A program made the translations under genes and the position numbers. This document shows positions 54,530 to 64,000 of a stretch of 64,000 bases of DNA, piece by piece. Under the pieces are notes generated by a model that saw only the letters and a program-made list of their open reading frames with translations, ran no database searches and was not told where the DNA came from. The number at the start of each line of letters is the position of its first letter. Within the stretch, counting starts at the first letter, position 1. Origin of the DNA: Marinobacter sp. F3R08 (GTDB lineage Bacteria > Pseudomonadota > Gammaproteobacteria > Pseudomonadales > Oleiphilaceae); assembly GCF_018860425.1 (NCBI RefSeq), contig NZ_JAHKPI010000015.1, positions 372,001 through 436,000 of the forward strand. Direction: 5' to 3'.

Positions 54530-56938
54530 TTGAAGTCACTGTCTCTGCACCAGCTCTACAAAGCATGTGTTCTGAAGGATCTGCCGTTTAAAACCACCAA
54601 GCAACTGGAGCCGCTGGCTGAAATTGTTGGCCAGAACCGCGCTCAGGAAGCTGTGCGTTTCGCTCTGGCGATGCCCCACGGCGGCTACAATGTCTACGCC
54701 GTTGGCCGTAATGGCCTGGGTAAGCGCACCATGATGTTGCGCTACCTTGAGCACCATGTGGATACGGATCAGCAGAGTCATGACTGGTGCTACGTGGCTA
54801 ATTTCGAGGAGCCTCGTATACCGAAACTGCTCCAGCTTCCTGCCGGAAAGGGGACACAGCTCAAGCAGGACATGGAAAAGCTGATGAGTCGCCTGGTAAA
54901 GGTGATTCCCCAGACCTTTGACAGCGATAGTTTTCTTGAGCGTTCTGAGCAGTTGAAGAACGAGTACGGACAGAAGCAGGAAGACGAGTTGGAGAAGGTC
55001 GCAGCACAGGCCAGACGAAAAAAAGTCAACCTGACGGTAACTACGCCGGGTGGTTACCGGTTGGTTGCCATGAACGGTGAAGAGCCCCATACGGCGGAAT
55101 CTTTCCAGGCTCTGACGGATGAGCAACGAGACAAGTTTGAAGATTCGATCAACAAACTGGAGAAAAAGCTCCGGCAGGCGCTGCGCAAACTGGCCGACTG
55201 GGAGCAGGAGTACGCTGACAAACAGCAAGCCCTGAACCAGGAGACCCTGGAGAGCATTTCCGGTCATCAGATTGATGAGTTGGTCGAGAAATACAAGGAT
55301 CTTCCCGAGGTATTGGCGTACTTCGAGGCGGTAAGGGCGGATCTGGTCGAGAATCTGGACATCTTTCTTGAGGATAACGAGGAGCAGGCTGCGATTGCCT
55401 ACGCCTCCCTCGACAAGAAAATGCCTCGCCGGTATCTGATCAATGTGCTGGTGCACCAGAAGACCAATGAAGTGCCGGTTGTCGTGGAGGACAATCCCAC
55501 CTATCACAATCTGTTTGGGTATGTGGAGAACGTTACCTTCAAGGGCTCCGTGTTCACGGACTACTCTCTGATTCGCCCCGGCAGCCTGCATCGGGCCAAT
55601 GGCGGATACCTTCTGATGGATGCCATCAAGGTTCTGGAACAGCCTTTCGTATGGGACGGACTCAAGCGCGCCTTGCGATCAAAATCCATACAGATTAACT
55701 CCCTGGAGAGAGAGCTCACTCTTTCAGGAACCATCTCCATCGAGCCCGAGTCGGTTCCACTGGATGTGAAAATTGTTTTGTTCGGTGATCGTGAAACCTG
55801 GATGCTGTTACAGGAGTACGATTCCGAGTTTGCCGAACTGTTCCGGGTGACAGCGGATTTCGAGAATGAGATGTACCGTTCCGATGCCAGCCAGTTGCTC
55901 TACGCCAAGTTTATCGCCAGTCTTGTGAGCGAGAAGAAATTGCTGCACTGTTCGAACAAGGCGGTTGCCAGGATCATTGAGCACAGCGCCCGGATGGCTG
56001 AGCATCAGGACCGACTGTCACTGCACGCGGCAGATATTGCGAATCTTCTCCGCGAATCGGATTTCTGGGCCCGGCAGGCCGGCGCCAGACTGATTCAGGA
56101 CCTCCACGTGGAGAGAGCACTGGAAAGTGCAAAATATCGCAGCAGCAGGATCAGGGACCAATTCTATGATTCGATCCGTGATGGCACCACGCTCGTAACA
56201 ACGAGCGGCAATTGTGTTGGTCAGGTCAATGCGTTGTCAGTGCTGTCTACAGGTGGTTTCGAGTTCGGCTTGTCCAACCGTGTCACTGCGACCTGCTATT
56301 ATGGAGATGGCGCGGTCATCGATATTGAGCGCGATGTGAAACTCGGCGGTAATATTCACTCCAAGGGTGTGATGATCCTGAGTTCCTGGCTGGCCTCTCA
56401 TTTTGCGGTCAACGATCCGATGCATCTGTCGGCCAGTCTTACGTTTGAGCAGAATTATGGTGAGGTGGACGGTGACAGTGCCTCGCTCGCTGAGCTGTGT
56501 GCGTTGGTGTCGTCCCTGTCCGGTATTCCGGTACGACAGGATCTCGCGATTACAGGGTCGGTCAACCAGTTTGGTGAGGTTCAGCCCATTGGCGGAGTCA
56601 ACGAGAAGGTCGAAGGCTTTTTCACAACCTGCCAGCTCAAGGGTGGACTCTCTGGCAGCCAGGGCGTCATTGTGCCCAGTACCAATGTGCAGAACCTGAT
56701 GCTCGACAGCGAAGTTGTGCAGGCGGTGCGTACGGGGCAGTTTTCGGTCTATGCCGTTGCCCGTGTTGAGGAAGCCATAACCCTTCTGCTTGGCAAGCCG
56801 GCGGGCAAGGCCGATGATAAAGGCCGGTACCCGAAGCAGAGTGTTTTTGGCATTATCCAGCAACGGCTTGAATCAATGAGGGAGCACGAGCGTCAGGAAC
56901 ATGCTCGTGAGGACCCAAAAGACCCGTCAATTCACTGA
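54530..56938 (+). CDS. Lon-like ATP-dependent protease (LonB/YcbZ-type)
   Basis: An 802-aa protein with an N-terminal AAA part and a C-terminal Lon protease domain. The N-terminal P-loop is GRNGLGKRT, with Arg at the Ser/Thr position, as in other proteins of this type. The protease domain has the catalytic Ser in DGDSASLAELCALVS and Lys in GGVNEKVEGFF. Unlike LonA it lacks the long N-terminal substrate domain. There is a long, helical central insertion (about 140-270). The start is TTG 54530, with AGGA 7 nt upstream. Role unclear; YcbZ-like proteins affect cell envelope or ribosome processes in some reports. Confidence 0.87.
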   Translation: MKSLSLHQLYKACVLKDLPFKTTKQLEPLAEIVGQNRAQEAVRFALAMPHGGYNVYAVGRNGLGKRTMMLRYLEHHVDTDQQSHDWCYVANFEEPRIPKLLQLPAGKGTQLKQDMEKLMSRLVKVIPQTFDSDSFLERSEQLKNEYGQKQEDELEKVAAQARRKKVNLTVTTPGGYRLVAMNGEEPHTAESFQALTDEQRDKFEDSINKLEKKLRQALRKLADWEQEYADKQQALNQETLESISGHQIDELVEKYKDLPEVLAYFEAVRADLVENLDIFLEDNEEQAAIAYASLDKKMPRRYLINVLVHQKTNEVPVVVEDNPTYHNLFGYVENVTFKGSVFTDYSLIRPGSLHRANGGYLLMDAIKVLEQPFVWDGLKRALRSKSIQINSLERELTLSGTISIEPESVPLDVKIVLFGDRETWMLLQEYDSEFAELFRVTADFENEMYRSDASQLLYAKFIASLVSEKKLLHCSNKAVARIIEHSARMAEHQDRLSLHAADIANLLRESDFWARQAGARLIQDLHVERALESAKYRSSRIRDQFYDSIRDGTTLVTTSGNCVGQVNALSVLSTGGFEFGLSNRVTATCYYGDGAVIDIERDVKLGGNIHSKGVMILSSWLASHFAVNDPMHLSASLTFEQNYGEVDGDSASLAELCALVSSLSGIPVRQDLAITGSVNQFGEVQPIGGVNEKVEGFFTTCQLKGGLSGSQGVIVPSTNVQNLMLDSEVVQAVRTGQFSVYAVARVEEAITLLLGKPAGKADDKGRYPKQSVFGIIQQRLESMREHERQEHAREDPKDPSIH

Positions 56939-56977
56939 CCGGCGATCATAAGAAAACGGACAGGAGAGAACACACTG

Positions 56978-57604
56978 ATGACTGATATCCAGCAAACCGT
57001 ATTCGTGGTAGAGGACGATGAAGCAGTCCGGGATTCTCTGGAGTTGCTGCTGAAATCCGACGGCAAGCCGGTCAAAACCTTTGAAAGTGCAACTGCGTTT
57101 CTGAAAGAGTATTCCGACAAGATGGCGGGCTGCATTGTGCTGGATATCCGCATGCCCGGTATGGATGGCATGGAGCTCCAGAAAAAACTCAATGAAAAGC
57201 ACTCTATTCTTCCGATCATTTTTGTGACCGGCCACGGCGACGTTCCCATGGCCGTGGATGCCATGAAAGAGGGCGCAGTAGACTTCATCCAGAAGCCTTA
57301 CCGCGAAGAAGCGCTGCTGGAAAAAATCGAGGCGGCACTGAAGCAGGATCTGGATCAGCGTAAATCCCTGGATGAAAAGCAGGAGATTATTCGCCGTATC
57401 AAGAGCCTGACGCCCCGGGAACACGAGATTATGGATCGGATGATTGCCGGTCAGGCCAACAAGGTCATTGCCATTGAGCTGGAAATCAGTCAGCGCACGG
57501 TGGAGATTCACCGCTCCCGTGTTATGCATAAAATGGGTACACATTCCCTGGCACATCTCGTTCGTATGGTCCTGTCCGTAAAGGACCTTATCGACGCAGG
57601 GTAA
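56978..57604 (+). CDS. FixJ/LuxR-type response regulator
   Basis: A 208-aa regulator with a receiver domain (about 1-125, phosphoacceptor in GCIVLDIRMPGMDGMEL) and a LuxR-type helix-turn-helix (about 140-200, LTPREHEIMDRMIAGQANKVIAIELEISQRTVEIHRSRV). The ribosome site CAGGAGAG is near ideal. It is followed 45 bp later by a sensor kinase gene in the same orientation, so the two form a pair. The same two-gene type occurs near 38.5 kb, so this window has two such systems. Confidence 0.92.
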   Translation: MTDIQQTVFVVEDDEAVRDSLELLLKSDGKPVKTFESATAFLKEYSDKMAGCIVLDIRMPGMDGMELQKKLNEKHSILPIIFVTGHGDVPMAVDAMKEGAVDFIQKPYREEALLEKIEAALKQDLDQRKSLDEKQEIIRRIKSLTPREHEIMDRMIAGQANKVIAIELEISQRTVEIHRSRVMHKMGTHSLAHLVRMVLSVKDLIDAG

Positions 57605-57649
57605 TCCCGGCGGCATCATAAGGCTACGTTATTAACCGGCCCGACATTT

Positions 57650-59227
57650 ATGACTGAAGCTGTCAGCGAGAACTCGGAGGTGACGGTTCTGCTTGTGGAT
57701 GATAATCCGCAGAACCTCAAAGTCCTCTATGAGACCCTGAAAGACAAAGGTTACCGGCTGCTCATTGCCAATGAAGGCGACAAGGCCCTCGACCTTGCCC
57801 ATCGCCATCAGCCCGAAGTGATTCTCCTCGATATCATGATGCCGGAGATGGATGGCTATGAAGTGTGTGAGCGCCTCAAAGCGGATCCTCAGACGGCGGA
57901 TTGTGCTGTTGTTTTCCTGTCTGCTCTGGATGACCTGCAAGCGAAGGTGAAAGGTTTCTCCCTTGGGGGAGCCGACTACATCTCCAAGCCCTTCCAGTCC
58001 CAGGAAGTAATCGCCAGGGTAAAAACCCATGCAAGTGTCATTCGTCTCGAGCGGGAGCTGCATGCCCGTAATCGCGAGTTGCAGAGTGATCAGGCACGGA
58101 TTCTCAACTCCATCAGTGAAGGCATCTACGGTCTCGACGAGAACGGCATTATTGAATTTGCCAACCCTGCGGCGGCATCGATCGTTGGCTGTCCTGTGGA
58201 AGAGCTGATAGGTCGTAATTTTTTTGAAACTCATTTCGCCACGGCCGGAGACAATCCGGACAGCCTGCCGGTAAAGGCTACGTGTCGGCAGGGTCAGGCA
58301 GAGAGCCAGAGAGATATCCGGATGATGCGGGCGGACGAAACAGGGTTCCCGGCAGAGTATCGTTCGACGCCCAAGCTGGATTCCGATGAGTTGCATGGCG
58401 CTGTTGTAGTGTTCAGGGATATTACCGCGGAGCTGGATAACGAAAAGGCGCTTGAAGACGCCCGGCAATTGGTTCAGGAGCAGCGTGACCAGCTTGCCCA
58501 CACATCCCGCCTGACCACCATGGGGGAAATGGCTGCCGGCGTTGCTCACGAGGTAAATCAGCCTCTGACCGCTATCACGAATTACGCCCGTGTCGCCAAG
58601 CGGATGATGTCAAAGCCGAGCCTGGATGTGGATCTGCTTCAGCAGACCCTGGATAAGATCGAAGCCCAGTCCCACCGTGCCAGTGAGATTATCCGCCGGA
58701 TCCGCCGGTTCATGAAAAAGCCGGCCACTGGCAAGGAAGTATTGTCAGTTTCTGCGTTGCTGGAAGATACCCGGCAGTTCGCGGAGGTGGATATGCGCAA
58801 CAACAAAGGTGCCATTGAAGTTTCGGTTCTCGGAGATATACCGGACGTTCTTGCGGATCCGATCCAGGTACAACAGGTCGCACTGAACCTGATACGTAAT
58901 GCTCTGGAAGCTACGAGCAGCATTGATTCGGAAGCTCCGGTAGAAGTGACGGCCAGTCTGCACAATGGAACCTGTGTACGAATTCAGGTGCGCGACCATG
59001 GTGTCGGCTTGTCCGACGATGCTGAGGAGAAGCTGTTCCTGCCGTTCTTCACAACCAAGGATGAGGGGATGGGGATAGGCCTATCAACCTGCCGCTCCCT
59101 GATCCAGGCCCAGGGCGGTGACATTGGATTTGAGCGCCCGGAGGATGGTGGCGCCTGTTTCTACTTTACCCTGCCCGTTGCCGGCGCTCATGGTTCGCCC
59201 TGCGCACAGGATAGTGAATCCCCCTAG
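57650..59227 (+). CDS. Sensor histidine kinase with N-terminal receiver and PAS domains
   Basis: A 525-aa cytoplasmic kinase in the order receiver (about 5-130, phosphoacceptor in VILLDIMMPEMDGYEV), PAS (about 145-265), coiled coil, phospho-His in GEMAAGVAHEVNQPLTAITN, and ATPase domain with NLIRNALEAT, DHGVGLSDD and GIGLSTCRSL. The receiver at the N-terminus lets another kinase modulate it. Partner of the response regulator just upstream. Its stop codon overlaps that of the convergent MaoC gene in CTAG. Confidence 0.92.
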   Translation: MTEAVSENSEVTVLLVDDNPQNLKVLYETLKDKGYRLLIANEGDKALDLAHRHQPEVILLDIMMPEMDGYEVCERLKADPQTADCAVVFLSALDDLQAKVKGFSLGGADYISKPFQSQEVIARVKTHASVIRLERELHARNRELQSDQARILNSISEGIYGLDENGIIEFANPAAASIVGCPVEELIGRNFFETHFATAGDNPDSLPVKATCRQGQAESQRDIRMMRADETGFPAEYRSTPKLDSDELHGAVVVFRDITAELDNEKALEDARQLVQEQRDQLAHTSRLTTMGEMAAGVAHEVNQPLTAITNYARVAKRMMSKPSLDVDLLQQTLDKIEAQSHRASEIIRRIRRFMKKPATGKEVLSVSALLEDTRQFAEVDMRNNKGAIEVSVLGDIPDVLADPIQVQQVALNLIRNALEATSSIDSEAPVEVTASLHNGTCVRIQVRDHGVGLSDDAEEKLFLPFFTTKDEGMGIGLSTCRSLIQAQGGDIGFERPEDGGACFYFTLPVAGAHGSPCAQDSESP

Positions 59228-60099
59228 AGCCAATCGATTCGCCCGATCAGGTGGGGGGCACTGCCGTTGGCATTAAGTACCTGATAGTCCCAGCGCTTGT
59301 CCCCCGTCAGCCAGTTCAACTGGGCTGATCCGGGTAAATACAGCGGCTTTTTGAAGTTGCAACTAATCCGCAAAGCCCCGCCTTTCCAGCTCGCTTGTTG
59401 CTCCAGTAGCGCAAGCGCATGGGCGTGCGTCCACATGCCGTGGGCGATTGCTCTTGGGAAACCGAATGCTTTGGCGCTAAGGGCGTGGATGTGGATAGGG
59501 TTGCTGTCACCTGAAAGCCGGGCATATCGTCGCCCAATGGACTCGGGTGCTTCCAGCTTCTCTGTATTTGGATAGTGCGTCAGCTCAGGTGGTGTTTTGG
59601 GTTCCGCAGGGCTGTTTTCTGCCTTTGATTGACGAAACAACATTGTACTTGCCTCTTCCCAAACCCGTTTGCCGGCCGAACGGGCCTCAGTGATCAGAGT
59701 AAACTCCAGGCCCCGGCCACTTTCCTCGGTATTTCCCAGGCGTACGCAAAAATCCAGGTTTTCCCCGATGCCGATTGCGCGGTGCTGGGTAATTGTGTTT
59801 CTCAGGTGCACCAGGCCAAGCAGTGGCAAGGGAAACCTCTTCTCGGTCAGAAGTTTCAGGTGTAAAGGAAAGGCCAGAACGTGAGGCCAGGTGACGGGCA
59901 GGTGGCTGTGAGCCAGGAAGCCGCACACCTCTTGGTAGCGCTTCAGATTGTTGCCTGCGGTGCTGACGCCTAAAAGGCTACCGGAGAGGTTCGGGATGCT
60001 GATGGGCCCACCCTTAGGCTTTTGTTTTCGCCGTAGCGTTCTGATGTACATTGGGAGCAAGGCGGGTGCAGAGTTGTGGTAAACGAGGTTCTCTGGCAT
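59224..60099 (-). CDS. MaoC-like (R)-specific enoyl-CoA hydratase
   Basis: A 291-aa hotdog-fold protein. The C-terminal half holds the MaoC active site, RLSGDSNPIHIHALSAKAFGFPRAIAHGMWTHA, with the catalytic Asp and His of the (R)-hydratase group. The N-terminal half looks like a degenerate second hotdog domain, so this is a two-domain type. Substrates are probably acyl-CoA or acyl-carrier chains, linking it to fatty-acid or polyester metabolism. No partner gene is adjacent. Confidence 0.82.
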   Translation of the reverse strand: MPENLVYHNSAPALLPMYIRTLRRKQKPKGGPISIPNLSGSLLGVSTAGNNLKRYQEVCGFLAHSHLPVTWPHVLAFPLHLKLLTEKRFPLPLLGLVHLRNTITQHRAIGIGENLDFCVRLGNTEESGRGLEFTLITEARSAGKRVWEEASTMLFRQSKAENSPAEPKTPPELTHYPNTEKLEAPESIGRRYARLSGDSNPIHIHALSAKAFGFPRAIAHGMWTHAHALALLEQQASWKGGALRISCNFKKPLYLPGSAQLNWLTGDKRWDYQVLNANGSAPHLIGRIDWL

Positions 60100-60385
60100 T
60101 GGTCTTCTCCTTCAGGGCCCGTAGGGTTCACTCAGGCACCGCCTGATTTGAAAGCTGTGACGTAAAGGGTAGGCATTTTTTTGCAATCTGGTACGACTCG
60201 ATGCCTGTGGACTGATATGCTTCAATATAAGACTAATGTCTAATAAGGGATGGTTTATAGGCGTTATGAGTCTGACAAACCTCTGAAGTCTGGCAACCCC
60301 CGCCGGATCCGGCACTGGCCTGGAGTTTTCTGGCGCCGGACCTGCCGGCCCACGGGGTCATCGAAAAATATAAAAATGGGATTTT

Positions 60386-61417
60386 ATGCAGGAACTTCGT
60401 GACTCGGGACTGATGTTGCGCCTGATTTATGAGGCGATGAAGAAGAAGGGAATCGATACCGGTGCCATTTTCAGTCGTCTGGGCGTCGATGAAAACTATG
60501 TCTATACCGAGCAACTCCGAACACCCCACAGTGCCCAGATTTTTTTTTGGCAGGCCGTCGAGGACGTTTCCGGAGATCCAGATGTGGGGCTGCATCTGGG
60601 GCAGCTGTTGCCTGCCTACAATGGTCAGGTGCTGGAATACCTCTTTCTGAGCAGTCCTACCTTCGGTGAGGGCCTGCGGCGGGCGCAGAACTATCAGCGC
60701 CTGTTGAGTGACGCGGCGAATACCGGTTTCTTCATTGAGGGTGATCATGCCTGTATGGTTCTGGATACGGCGTCTGATGATGTTCGCCGGCTGAAGCACT
60801 TCAACGAATGTTTCGTGCTGGGATTGATTACCTTCTTCCGCTCAATTACCGATAGTCATTTCCACCCCTCTTGTATTGAGTTCGAGCACGAGCGGAATGA
60901 GGGGCAGGATCATGTGCGTGAGGTATTCGGGTGCGACGTCACCTTTGGCGCGCCGGAAAGTCGCCTCTATTTTCCCGTCAAGCTCCTGTCCCACGCCTCT
61001 CCGCATGCGGAACCGGAGCTCCTGGATCTGCACGAACGGTTTGCCATTGCGCAGGTAGCCCGGCTGGAGAAGAAAGATATCGTGGGCCAGGTGGAGAGGG
61101 TGGTGGCAGAGCTGCTGGATAGCGGAGGGAGTTCCCTGGATGCGGTGGCCGAGCGTCTTGGCATCAGGCCCAGAACTCTGCGTACGCGGTTGAGTGAGGC
61201 CGATACCAGCTTTAACCAGGTGCTTGCAGACTTTCGCTATCGTCTGGCTCGTCGGCTATTGGCAACAACTGATGAATCCATTGATGAGATTGTTTATCTC
61301 ACCGGCTTTTCTGAGCCCAGTACGTTCTATCGCGCCTTCAAGCGCTGGTCCGGGATGACGCCCATCGGATATCGGAAAACGGCTCAGGGCAAAAACGCTA
61401 TGGTTGAGGCGATGTAA
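60386..61417 (+). CDS. AraC-family transcriptional regulator (OruR-like)
   Basis: A 343-aa regulator with an N-terminal ligand-binding-type domain (about 20-215, arabinose-binding-like, as in the OruR/ArgR group) and a C-terminal two-part AraC DNA-binding domain (about 240-335). Landmarks of the latter are DAVAERLGIRPRTLRTRLSEADTSF and DEIVYLTGFSEPSTFYRAFKRWSGMTPIGYRK. Transcription is divergent from the MaoC gene, which is a likely target. The 286-bp gap between them holds a small inverted repeat AGAC-TAAT-GTCT near 60230-60241. Confidence 0.9.
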   Translation: MQELRDSGLMLRLIYEAMKKKGIDTGAIFSRLGVDENYVYTEQLRTPHSAQIFFWQAVEDVSGDPDVGLHLGQLLPAYNGQVLEYLFLSSPTFGEGLRRAQNYQRLLSDAANTGFFIEGDHACMVLDTASDDVRRLKHFNECFVLGLITFFRSITDSHFHPSCIEFEHERNEGQDHVREVFGCDVTFGAPESRLYFPVKLLSHASPHAEPELLDLHERFAIAQVARLEKKDIVGQVERVVAELLDSGGSSLDAVAERLGIRPRTLRTRLSEADTSFNQVLADFRYRLARRLLATTDESIDEIVYLTGFSEPSTFYRAFKRWSGMTPIGYRKTAQGKNAMVEAM

Positions 61418-61450
61418 CAGAGGCCTTTCTGATTTTTTTCAGAAAAAGCG

Positions 61451-61478
61451 TTGACATAGCTGAGTGCGTCTATATAAT
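61451..61478 (+). promoter_or_regulatory. Promoter of the tRNA-Asp gene
   Basis: TTGACA (61451-61456) and TATAAT (61473-61478) are both perfect consensus boxes with a 16-bp spacer. A GC-rich stretch follows, as in strongly expressed stable-RNA promoters. It is about 70 bp upstream of the tRNA. Confidence 0.88.
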
Positions 61479-61550
61479 TCGCCCTCGTTGTCACAGCGCA
61501 GTCATGACACTGATTGCAGAGCTTGAAAAGCTAATGGTGATAACCCGCGC

Positions 61551-61627
61551 GGAGCGGTAGTTCAGTTGGTTAGAATACCGGCCTGTCACGCCGGGGGTCG
61601 CGGGTTCGAGTCCCGTCCGCTCCGCCA
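61551..61627 (+). tRNA. tRNA-Asp (GTC anticodon)
   Basis: A 77-nt cloverleaf starting GGAGCGG and ending CCGCTCC-GCCA, so the acceptor stem pairs fully and CCA is encoded. The anticodon loop reads CCTGTCACG, giving GUC for aspartate. D-arm AGTTCAGTTGGTTAGAAT and T-arm GGGTTCGAGTCCC are typical. It stands alone. No integrase or duplicated 3' end was noticed beside it, so there is no sign of an inserted island. Confidence 0.98.
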
Positions 61628-61782
61628 TTTTTATCCTTCGATTGATTCTTTTCTGTTTACCTCCGTTTTCTCTGATGTGCTCCAGAATTTCTGATTCCTC
61701 TTTTCGGTCGCCAGGGTCGGACTGCTTGTCATCATTCTGTCATTTCGATGTTCTAGTCTGCTCCGGAAAGTCGAGGAACAGG

Positions 61783-61878
61783 ATGGTTATGATGCAGGAT
61801 TATGAAGAAGAGCGAATTGAGAGTCAGTTCGAAGAATACGAAGACGATACTGGCTGGGACGATGCCATGGAACTCTAA
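61783..61878 (+). CDS. Possible small acidic protein (31 aa)
   Basis: A short frame starting at ATG 61783 with GAGGAACAGG just upstream. The product is strongly acidic (about 13 Asp/Glu of 31), with Tyr and Trp. I recognise no family. The ribosome site and the change in character make translation plausible, but with so few codons this is weak evidence. Confidence 0.35.
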   Translation: MVMMQDYEEERIESQFEEYEDDTGWDDAMEL

Positions 61879-61929
61879 CGGGCGCCCAGGACAGGTACCG
61901 GGTAAAGTTGAAAAGAACCTGTTCCGCTA

Positions 61930-62979
61930 TCAGAGGAGCCTGATTTGCTTCCTGTGTTCCCCAGGGCTCAGACTGAACCACCGCCGATAGGCTTTGTGAA
62001 AAGCTGCAGGATTGGCAAATCCCAGAAGCCAGGCAATTTCCGCCAGTGATGTATCCGTTTCACGAATATAGTCCCGAGCCAACTGCTTGCGCGTTTCATC
62101 CATCAGTTCTCTGAATTTTGTCCCCTCGGCAGCCAGCTGTCTCTGAAGTGTCCACGGTGCCACCCCCATTTTCATCGCAATCGTTTCCAGGCTCGGAGTC
62201 TCCCCCCGGAACAAAGGTGTGAGAAGGTTTCTTACCCTGTCTCCTGTCGTGCATCCTCGTCGGATTTGTTGCAGTTCCTGCTCGCAGAGCTCTGAAAGTT
62301 TTTCATGCATGGCCGGCTGGGCCTGCTGATTACCACTCTCCCAGATATCCTGTCGCACAGTGAGGCTGTTTTTTTCTGCTCCGAACTGCACCGGACAGCG
62401 AAACCAGCGTTCGAATAACTCGTCCTGGCCAGTAGACCGGTATTCGATCGTGACTCGTTCCAGAACATTATATCGGCCAGTGATAGTGCGCAGAAACTGA
62501 GTCCAGGCCGCAAGGACGGAATCCACCACAAAATAGTTGAAATCGTTGTAAGGGCGTATTGAATAAAACAACGCCTGCCGGCTCTCCGGCCTGACTATCG
62601 GAACGCCGCGGCTATTTCGGCTGGTCAGTAGCGCGTAACGAATCAGAGTGGTGATCGCGGCGCCGGCGGTATCGGCGGTTTCTCCGGCCAGGCCCGCGAT
62701 ACCGGCATCGACAGGGCGTGATAATGCCCCCATCCTCAGTCCCAAAGCCCGGTTTCCGGTCTGATTGATCGCCGCATGCCCCAGACGCATAAACCGTGGA
62801 ATGCTGATCCGCGCTTCCGGAGATGTCAGTGTCTGGTGGTCAAGTTGAAAACGGGAGGCGAGTTCTGAGCTGTTGGCGCCCTCGGCTTGTGCCGCACGCA
62901 TGAGCGCGGAAACATATAGAACGCTGATGTCTCCCAGTGAGTTCCGGCTTTCCCGCGGGGCGGGTCTCTGTTCGATCAT
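61930..62979 (-). CDS. AraC-family transcriptional regulator
   Basis: A 349-aa regulator of the same OruR/ArgR-like group as the gene at 60.4 kb. It has the N-terminal sensing domain (about 20-215) and a C-terminal helix-turn-helix region with ETIAMKMGVAPWTLQRQLAAEGTKF and LAEIAWLLGFANPAAFHKAYRRWFSLSPGEHRK. It is divergent from the flavoenzyme gene, with a long inverted repeat between them, so it probably controls that gene in response to a fatty acid or related compound (inference). Confidence 0.9.
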   Translation of the reverse strand: MIEQRPAPRESRNSLGDISVLYVSALMRAAQAEGANSSELASRFQLDHQTLTSPEARISIPRFMRLGHAAINQTGNRALGLRMGALSRPVDAGIAGLAGETADTAGAAITTLIRYALLTSRNSRGVPIVRPESRQALFYSIRPYNDFNYFVVDSVLAAWTQFLRTITGRYNVLERVTIEYRSTGQDELFERWFRCPVQFGAEKNSLTVRQDIWESGNQQAQPAMHEKLSELCEQELQQIRRGCTTGDRVRNLLTPLFRGETPSLETIAMKMGVAPWTLQRQLAAEGTKFRELMDETRKQLARDYIRETDTSLAEIAWLLGFANPAAFHKAYRRWFSLSPGEHRKQIRLL

Positions 62980-63000
62980 CGAAGCTTTTGTCTGACATGT

Positions 63001-63033
63001 TATCCCAAGATAACAGAATGTTATTCTGGGATA
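63001..63033. promoter_or_regulatory. Long inverted repeat between AraC gene and flavoenzyme gene
   Basis: TATCCCAAGATAACA (63001-63015) and TGTTATTCTGGGATA (63019-63033) are imperfect inverse copies (13 of 15 pairs) around a 3-nt centre. Placed in the divergent promoter region, it is the probable operator of the AraC protein. Confidence 0.72.
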
Positions 63034-63112
63034 TTGTCGATGGCAAGAACCGCGAGTAGTTTAAGGCCCAACAATGAACGGGGCCCTCGCAGTTTGGGGC
63101 GTCCCGCCGTAG

Positions 63113-64000
<888 letters not shown>

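Noticed and set aside
61426-61445. TTTCTGA/TCAGAAA hairpin after the first AraC gene
   Set aside because: Very AT-rich stem with T in the loop rather than after it; not convincing as a terminator.
61551-61627. tRNA-Asp as a possible attachment site for a mobile element
   Set aside because: No integrase, no duplicated tRNA end and no change in gene character were seen in the neighbourhood.

Overview
The window reads as chromosomal DNA of a marine gammaproteobacterium, most likely Marinobacter or a close relative. This is inferred from the Pseudomonas-like order recA / pncC / mutS / fdxA, the general protein character, and the mix of TRAP transport, malonate, cyanate and acyl-CoA genes. Genes are densely packed on both strands. 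I see no transposase, integrase, phage gene, CRISPR array or rRNA. The window is cut inside a gene at both ends: a sodium:solute symporter on the left and a 2,4-dienoyl-CoA reductase-type flavoenzyme on the right.

Positions 1-9.5 kb: the symporter end; a PAS/sigma-54 activator divergent from a cyanate uptake and cyanase operon (binding protein, permease, ATPase, cynS), with a -24/-12 promoter and three repeated palindromes between them; then ilvGM on the minus strand behind a Val/Leu-rich leader peptide and attenuator. Positions 9.5-26 kb: an RND efflux pair, a chemotaxis receptor, truC, a GAF-GGDEF-EAL protein, a small membrane methyltransferase, djlA, alkB, a DUF4010 membrane protein, and a SulP transporter / universal stress protein / phospholipase D-like lipoprotein run.

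Positions 26-33.5 kb: a complete malonate module, with a GntR/FCD regulator divergent from a TRAP transporter, malonyl-CoA decarboxylase, malonyl-CoA synthetase and a maleate-isomerase-like protein. A perfect TGATGTATACATCA palindrome sits in the shared promoter region. Positions 33.5-47.9 kb: a lone pilU, a BaiN/HI0933-type flavoprotein, phzF divergent from a MocR regulator across an 11-bp inverted repeat, a FixJ-type two-component pair divergent from an acyl-CoA ligase and an NCS2-like permease, a ferritin-like hydrolase family protein, a DegV protein, an unrecognised 344-aa protein and a LysE exporter.

Positions 48-64 kb: fdxA, mutS, pncC, recA with a LexA box, a DUF1127-like small protein where recX might be expected, a flavodoxin-like protein, a PilZ protein, a Lon-like protease, a second FixJ-type two-component pair, a MaoC hydratase, two AraC regulators, one tRNA-Asp and the start of the flavoenzyme gene.

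The strongest regulatory themes are clear operator-like palindromes in divergent promoter regions and convergent genes whose stop codons share the same four bases. No wholly new multi-gene system stands out. The best candidates for undescribed biology are the sigma-54-controlled cyanate operon, the maleate-isomerase-like gene inside the malonate module, and the two-component/acyl-CoA ligase/permease locus.
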